Source: JAPPLB01 sp965218555
GTDB lineage: Bacteria; Acidobacteriota; Terriglobia; Bryobacterales; UBA6623
Assembly: GCA_965218555.1 (NCBI GenBank)
Contig: OZ244625.1
Location: 2,976,001 to 3,040,000, forward strand
Length of the DNA: 64,000 nucleotides
Reading direction: 5' to 3'
Shown here: piece after piece, positions 60,043 to 64,000 of the stretch
Numbering within the stretch: position 1 is the stretch's first letter
Layout: every line of letters starts with the position of its first letter
Position numbers and translations under genes: made by a program
Notes under the pieces: model-generated
What the model was told of the DNA's origin: nothing
The model's input: only the letters and a program-made list of their open reading frames with translations
Database searches by the model: none

Positions 60043-60495
60043 ATGCCCGATGGGAAATCCAACTCACGCCGCGAAGCCATGATGGCCGTAGCCCTCGGCC
60101 TTGCGGGAGCTTCTTCCGCGCAGGCCGCCGATGATTGGACACCGAAGAAGGAGCGCGCCGGCGGTCCGTTGCGTTCCGGCCACTTGCTGTTCATCGGCGG
60201 TATCGGCGGCTGGTATCCGAGACGGCGCCCCGACGGTCCTGGTGATGTCCAGCAACAAACCGCCGATTGCCTGACGATCATGAAGGAATCGCTGGAGCGT
60301 GCGGGCTCCTCGATGGCCAACGTGCTCAAGGTGCAGGTCTCACTCGTCGATCCGGTGAACAACTGGGGCCCGATGACGGAGACCTACAACACCTTTTTCC
60401 CTGATCCGAGGCCGGCGCGAAACTACTTCGGCGCGACCGGTTTCCGTCGCCCCGGCCAGCTGCTCCAGATCGACTGCATCGCCTACGTCGATTGA
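60043..60495 (+). CDS. Exported RidA-family enamine/imine deaminase
   Basis: A 150-residue protein with GAGGAGGA before ATG 60043. Residues 1-28 (MPDGKSNSRREAMMAVALGLAGASSAQA) form a Tat-like or Sec-like signal. The RidA/YjgF fold follows: RSGHLLFIGGIGGWYP, VQQQTADCLTIMKESLERAGSSMANVLKVQVSLVD, TFFPDPRPARNYFGATGF with the catalytic-type Arg in PARN. RidA proteins hydrolyse reactive enamines and imines released by PLP enzymes, mostly in the cytoplasm; an exported member is unusual. It is divergent from the biotin carboxylase gene. Confidence 0.82.
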   Translation: MPDGKSNSRREAMMAVALGLAGASSAQAADDWTPKKERAGGPLRSGHLLFIGGIGGWYPRRRPDGPGDVQQQTADCLTIMKESLERAGSSMANVLKVQVSLVDPVNNWGPMTETYNTFFPDPRPARNYFGATGFRRPGQLLQIDCIAYVD

Positions 60496-60646
60496 TTGCG
60501 CCGGCCGCGCTCACCCACCCAACAGCCGCGGATGTAAATCCACGGGCCCGCGCCGCCCGGCTCGGATATGCAGTCGTATCACGTGAAGGGACGCGGGCTG
60601 AACAGCGGAAGCCAGCGAGCGGAGCGAAAAGCGCACCGGCTTTCGG

Positions 60647-62848
60647 CTAGCTGCGCCTGACCTCGCTCACGTGCGGCACGCGTTGGATAGACGTAATAAC
60701 GCGGGTGAGCTGAGCCAGATCCCGTACGGAAATCGTAATGTCGATGAGCGCAGGGCCGCCGCGCGTCGGCGCTCGGCTGGAGAGCTGTGAAATGTTAATG
60801 CCTTCGTCCGAGAGGATGGAGGTAATCTCGTTCAGCAGTCCGGGGCGATCGTCGACCCGGATCTCCAACTTCGCTTCGTACTTCAGTTCCTCGGCATTCG
60901 CCCACTGGACATTGATCCGGCGCTCGGCATCGTACATCAGGTTTTCGACGTTCGCACAACTGATTGCGTGGACGGCCACTCCCTTGCCGCGCGTAACATA
61001 GCCGACGATCGGCTCACCGCGAATCGGATTGCAACAACCGGCCCGGTAGACGAGCATGTCGTCGATACCACTGACGATCAGTGACTCGTCGGGTGAGACG
61101 CCCGGCCGCCGGGGGGGCGCCGGTTTCGGCTGGGTCAGGGCCGCGCGAGCCGATTGCCGAACGTCTTCCGGCAGTAACTTCGTCAGGATCTGTTTGGCCG
61201 AGTACCGTCCGTATCCCAACACAGCGTAAAGATCCGCCGGCTTGGCGCAACCATAGTCCCGACAGACCTTCTCCCAGATCTCATCGTCAATCTTCTTCAT
61301 CGAGACGCGCATCCGTTTTGCTTCTTTGGCGAGAAGCTTGAGGCCAATCTCTTCTGCCCGCTTACGACGGTGCGTGTTGAGCCAGTGCTTGATCTTGTTT
61401 CGCGCCCGCGAGGTTCTGACGAAGCTCAGCCAGTCCCGGCTCGGGGCGTGGCCGGTGTGCGTGATGATCTCAATGCTGTCCCCGTTTGAAAGGCTGTACT
61501 TGAGGGGAACGATCTTTCCATTCACCTTGGCGCCGACGCAGGAGTGGCCGACTTCCGTGTGGATGATGTAAGCAAAATCGACCGGTGTGGCGCCCTGCGG
61601 CAAGACCAGCAACTTGCCCTGCGGGGTGAATACGTAGACCTCCTCCGGATACAAATCGACTTTCAAAGTTGACATGAAGTCGGTTGGATCCGGCATGTCC
61701 TGTTGCCACTCGACAAGCTGACGCAGCCAAGCCATCCGCTGGTCGTCGGCGTCGGCTCCGATCCGTCCCTCTTTGTACTTCCAGTGGGAGCAGATTCCTT
61801 CCTCCGCCATCTTGTGCATTTCCCGGGTGCGGATCTGGACCTCGAACTTTTGGCCCTTGTCGTTGATCAAGGAGGTATGCAGCGACTGATAGAGGTTCGG
61901 CCGCGGACGGGAAATGTAGTCGTGAATCGTACCGGTGACTGGAGTCCAGCGGTTGTTGATGAGTCCCAGGGCCGCGTAGCAATTTTTTTCGGTGTCAGTG
62001 ATCACCCGAAGGGCTAACAGGTCGTACATCTGCTGAAGCGGCACGCCGCGCTTCGTCATCTTTTCGTAAACCGAAGAAGGTTTTTTGATTCTTCCCTCGA
62101 CCGAGGCGGGCACCCCCGCTTCGTCCAGCAGCTTGGAGATGATTACCTTTACTTGATGCAGGAAGGTGTCATCGACCTCGCGGCGGGCGTCGATGTAAAT
62201 AGTAATCTCGCGATGGGCTTCGGGCTCAAGGTAGGCGAAGGAGAGGTCTTTTAACTCGCCCCATATCCGGCCCATCCCGAGCCGCAGGGCGATCGGCGCG
62301 TAGATCTCCCACGTTTCCCGCGCAATTCGTTGTTGCTTATCTTCTGAAAGATACCCCAATGTCCGCATGTTATGCAGACGATCGGCGAGCTTCACGAGGA
62401 TCACACGAATGTCGCGGACCATTGCCAACAACATCTTCCGGAAGTTCTCAGCCTGGTGGGCCTGGCTCGAGTAGTAATCGAGGAGGCTGAGTTTGGTGAC
62501 GCCGTCTACGCATCCCGCAACCTCCGGCCCGAAGCGGCGCTCGATCTCGTCTAAGCCGACGGCGGTGTCCTCGACAACGTCATGGAGCAGGCCGGTGATC
62601 AGGCACACTCTGTCCAATCGCCGGTCGGCGAGGATGTGAGCCACTTCCAGGGGGTGCGCGATATAGAGTTCGCCGGAAGCACGCGTTTGGGGCCCATGAC
62701 GCCAGGCAGCGAACTCGAAGGCCTCTCGCAGCGGTTTGAGATCGTCGTGGGGGCGGGCTTTGCGAAGCTTATCTTCTAACGCAGTGAAGCGCAGCAGGAG
62801 GGAGTCGGGGATCAGAGGCCGGTCAGCGGCAACGGGAGACGTTGACAT
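60647..62848 (-). CDS. Bifunctional (p)ppGpp synthetase/hydrolase, RelA/SpoT family
   Basis: A 733-residue RSH protein. An HD hydrolase domain (about 45-200) has YIAHPLEVAHILADRR, LHDVVEDT and KLADRLHNMRTL; the synthetase domain (about 230-380) has EGRIKKPSSVYEKM and YDLLALRVI; then TGS (about 400-460, VYVFTPQGKLLVLPQGATPVDFAY), a Zn-finger/CC-type region with CCNPIRGEP, and a C-terminal ACT domain (about 655-730). Both catalytic domains look intact, so it should make and break (p)ppGpp. ATG 62848 is preferred over the in-frame TTG at 62866. Confidence 0.93.
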   Translation of the reverse strand: MSTSPVAADRPLIPDSLLLRFTALEDKLRKARPHDDLKPLREAFEFAAWRHGPQTRASGELYIAHPLEVAHILADRRLDRVCLITGLLHDVVEDTAVGLDEIERRFGPEVAGCVDGVTKLSLLDYYSSQAHQAENFRKMLLAMVRDIRVILVKLADRLHNMRTLGYLSEDKQQRIARETWEIYAPIALRLGMGRIWGELKDLSFAYLEPEAHREITIYIDARREVDDTFLHQVKVIISKLLDEAGVPASVEGRIKKPSSVYEKMTKRGVPLQQMYDLLALRVITDTEKNCYAALGLINNRWTPVTGTIHDYISRPRPNLYQSLHTSLINDKGQKFEVQIRTREMHKMAEEGICSHWKYKEGRIGADADDQRMAWLRQLVEWQQDMPDPTDFMSTLKVDLYPEEVYVFTPQGKLLVLPQGATPVDFAYIIHTEVGHSCVGAKVNGKIVPLKYSLSNGDSIEIITHTGHAPSRDWLSFVRTSRARNKIKHWLNTHRRKRAEEIGLKLLAKEAKRMRVSMKKIDDEIWEKVCRDYGCAKPADLYAVLGYGRYSAKQILTKLLPEDVRQSARAALTQPKPAPPRRPGVSPDESLIVSGIDDMLVYRAGCCNPIRGEPIVGYVTRGKGVAVHAISCANVENLMYDAERRINVQWANAEELKYEAKLEIRVDDRPGLLNEITSILSDEGINISQLSSRAPTRGGPALIDITISVRDLAQLTRVITSIQRVPHVSEVRRS

Positions 62849-62919
62849 CGCGAACCTGCCGGTCAATCCGCCATGACAGATAGATGAAGCCCCGGGAAGC
62901 GCATGCTCCTCAGGGCTCT

Positions 62920-62925
62920 ATTATA
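62920..62925 (-). promoter_or_regulatory. Likely -10 box for the RelA/SpoT gene
   Basis: A perfect TATAAT on the minus strand about 75 bp upstream of ATG 62848. The -35 region about 17 bp further (TTCCAG) is a weak match. Confidence 0.4.
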
Positions 62926-62938
62926 AAGCCGTCGTTTT

Positions 62939-63745
62939 TTACTGGAACTCCCGGATCTCCGCTTCCGCCTTGATCTTTTTGGTTTCCAGGCTCTTTTGGA
63001 CCCATTCGTCGGCCAGTATACTGTACTTCTCGTACTCTTCTTTGGATTCCGCGATGTCGGCCCAGCGGCGGTAGAGCAGGTTTACGTAGGCCATCGCATC
63101 GTCGTACAGGGGATCGATCTCGATAGCTTTGTTGAGGGCTTCCAATCCCTCTTCGATCAACGGAAGGTTTTCCTCGGCCAGTTCCTTGCGGGCTTCCTCA
63201 TCCTTGATCGGACCCGGCTCGTCGAGCTGCATGCCGAGCGAAGCCCGAACCTGCATGTCTCGCGGAAACGTGATCGACCAGTTGATGACACCGATCGTAT
63301 ACTGCGCTTCCTTGTTCTGATCATTCACAGCGAGTAGATCTCGGTAGGTCTCCTTGGACAAGTCGAACTCACTCATGCTGAAGTACAGAGACGCCATGCT
63401 GGCGAGGGCGACTTCATTCTTCTCATCACGTTCGAGAACCCCCTTGAAGCCGTCCAGCGCCAACTCGGCGATTTCTAGGTTTTCATCGGACTCGCCGCCC
63501 GGGATGTACTGCATCATGAACGAAGACGCACGATAGGAACGGGCCGCCAACAGCTCCGGATCCAACTCGATGGCTTGGTCGAAGCGCTGAATGGCGGTCT
63601 GGTAGTTGGACTGACTGAACGCCCGGACGCCGTGGTTTAGTTCATTCCGCGCCCTGAGGTAGTTGATCTTGTCGATGCACCCGGTGGTGAGTAGAACGCC
63701 TCCCGCTACGGCGAGCGATAGAAGAACTTGTAGAAACCGTCTCAT
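62939..63745 (-). CDS. TPR-repeat lipoprotein
   Basis: A 268-residue protein with a lipoprotein signal (LLSLAVAGGVLLTTGC, lipobox Cys at 23). Tetratricopeptide-like repeats follow: LNHGVRAFSQSNYQTAIQRFDQAIELDPELLAARSYRA, LALDGFKGVLERDEKNEVALASMASLYF, and LIEEGLEALNKAIEIDPLYDDAMAYVNLLYR. It probably scaffolds an envelope complex, perhaps with the ExbD/TolR-type gene 33 bp upstream in transcription order. No catalytic motif. Confidence 0.85.
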   Translation of the reverse strand: MRRFLQVLLSLAVAGGVLLTTGCIDKINYLRARNELNHGVRAFSQSNYQTAIQRFDQAIELDPELLAARSYRASSFMMQYIPGGESDENLEIAELALDGFKGVLERDEKNEVALASMASLYFSMSEFDLSKETYRDLLAVNDQNKEAQYTIGVINWSITFPRDMQVRASLGMQLDEPGPIKDEEARKELAEENLPLIEEGLEALNKAIEIDPLYDDAMAYVNLLYRRWADIAESKEEYEKYSILADEWVQKSLETKKIKAEAEIREFQ

Positions 63746-63778
63746 GGTTTTCTGCTCCGTCTTTCCGGCTTGTGGTAC

Positions 63779-64000
63779 TTAGCCGCCTGATTCGAGGTCC
63801 TCCGTTAGCAACCCGATCTTGTCGACGCCGGCGCCCTTGGCGATGTCAATGACCTCGGCGATTTCAATGAAGTCCAGAGCCGGTGCTCCGCGAACGAACA
63901 TCACGCGCTCGGCCCGTGTCTTGAAGATGTCCTGGAGCCGGTTTCCCAACAGGTCCTTCGCGGTGGGATCGCGATTGATCAAGATGCTGCGGTTTGCATT
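63779..64000 (-). CDS. ExbD/TolR-family biopolymer transport protein, partial (5' end off window)
   Basis: The C-terminal 73 residues are visible: NANRSILINRDPTAKDLLGNRLQDIFKTRAERVMFVRGAPALDFIEIAEVIDIAKGAGVDKIGLLTEDLE. This is the periplasmic domain of ExbD/TolR, which with ExbB/TolQ forms the proton-driven motor that powers TonB or Tol. The membrane helix with its catalytic Asp lies beyond position 64000. It could energise receptors like the one at 8815, but such genes usually occur in several copies. Confidence 0.82.
   Translation of the reverse strand, partial: NANRSILINRDPTAKDLLGNRLQDIFKTRAERVMFVRGAPALDFIEIAEVIDIAKGAGVDKIGLLTEDLESGG

Noticed and set aside
1..64000. tRNA, rRNA or CRISPR array
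   Set aside because: None seen by eye; a dedicated search would be needed to exclude a tRNA fully.

Overview
The window looks like a piece of an Acidobacteriota chromosome, probably near the Solibacter/Bryobacterales type. Supporting signs are high GC, a very long Oar-like TonB-dependent receptor with an N-terminal carboxypeptidase-regulatory domain, many Tat or Sec exported enzymes, and the paired DUF1592/DUF1552 and PSD1/DUF1501 cytochrome-type proteins. Planctomycetota and Verrucomicrobiota share some of these families, so the phylum call is an inference. No rRNA, tRNA or CRISPR array was seen.

Region 1-21463 is an array of exported enzymes, nearly all in paralogous sets. Two TolB-propeller/CehA-type metallohydrolases stand at its ends (1-1807, cut by the window edge, and 18968-21463). 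Between them lie four Tat-exported class V PLP enzymes (2061-8199, minus strand), a TonB-dependent receptor (8815-12117), two Tat-type SelA/DgaE-like PLP enzymes (12309-14939), a DUF29 protein and two exported acetamidase/formamidase paralogs (16494-18649). I read it as a locus for uptake and cell-envelope breakdown of an unknown amine, amide or carbamate compound. A MITE-like repeat with near-perfect terminal inverted repeats is scattered through it. An 85-nt repeat that could fold as RNA precedes the first SelA-like gene and recurs at 41400.

Region 21473-30540 is accessory DNA, AT-richer in places. It holds two copies of one IS5-family element, an IS4 transposase fragment ending in a REP-like hairpin, small orphan genes, one probably frameshifted membrane gene and a NERD-helicase gene cut by an IS. 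A conserved DUF1552/DUF1592 pair sits inside it.

Region 30615-38300 carries an exported AGE-family epimerase and a minus-strand sugar-acid operon: two enolase-superfamily enzymes, an MFS carrier, a GntR/FCD regulator and a DapA-family aldolase/lyase. The operon begins with a sulfatase-modifying-factor-type gene truncated at an IS481 scar. Region 38300-40000 has small genes and an internally deleted IS630 element.

Region 40300-57054 is envelope and respiratory: a porin, PSD1/DUF1501, a cytochrome-ankyrin protein coupled to a cytochrome plus cyclase-fold protein, a DUF1080 lipoprotein, a CBM9-like/PKD protein, an ECF sigma factor overlapping an anti-sigma/bactofilin fusion, a PQQ dehydrogenase with a diheme cytochrome, and a beta-helix protein.

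Region 57101-64000 looks like core chromosome: a DnaC-like loader, biotin carboxyl carrier and biotin carboxylase, an exported RidA protein, a RelA/SpoT (p)ppGpp enzyme, a TPR lipoprotein and the end of an ExbD/TolR gene.
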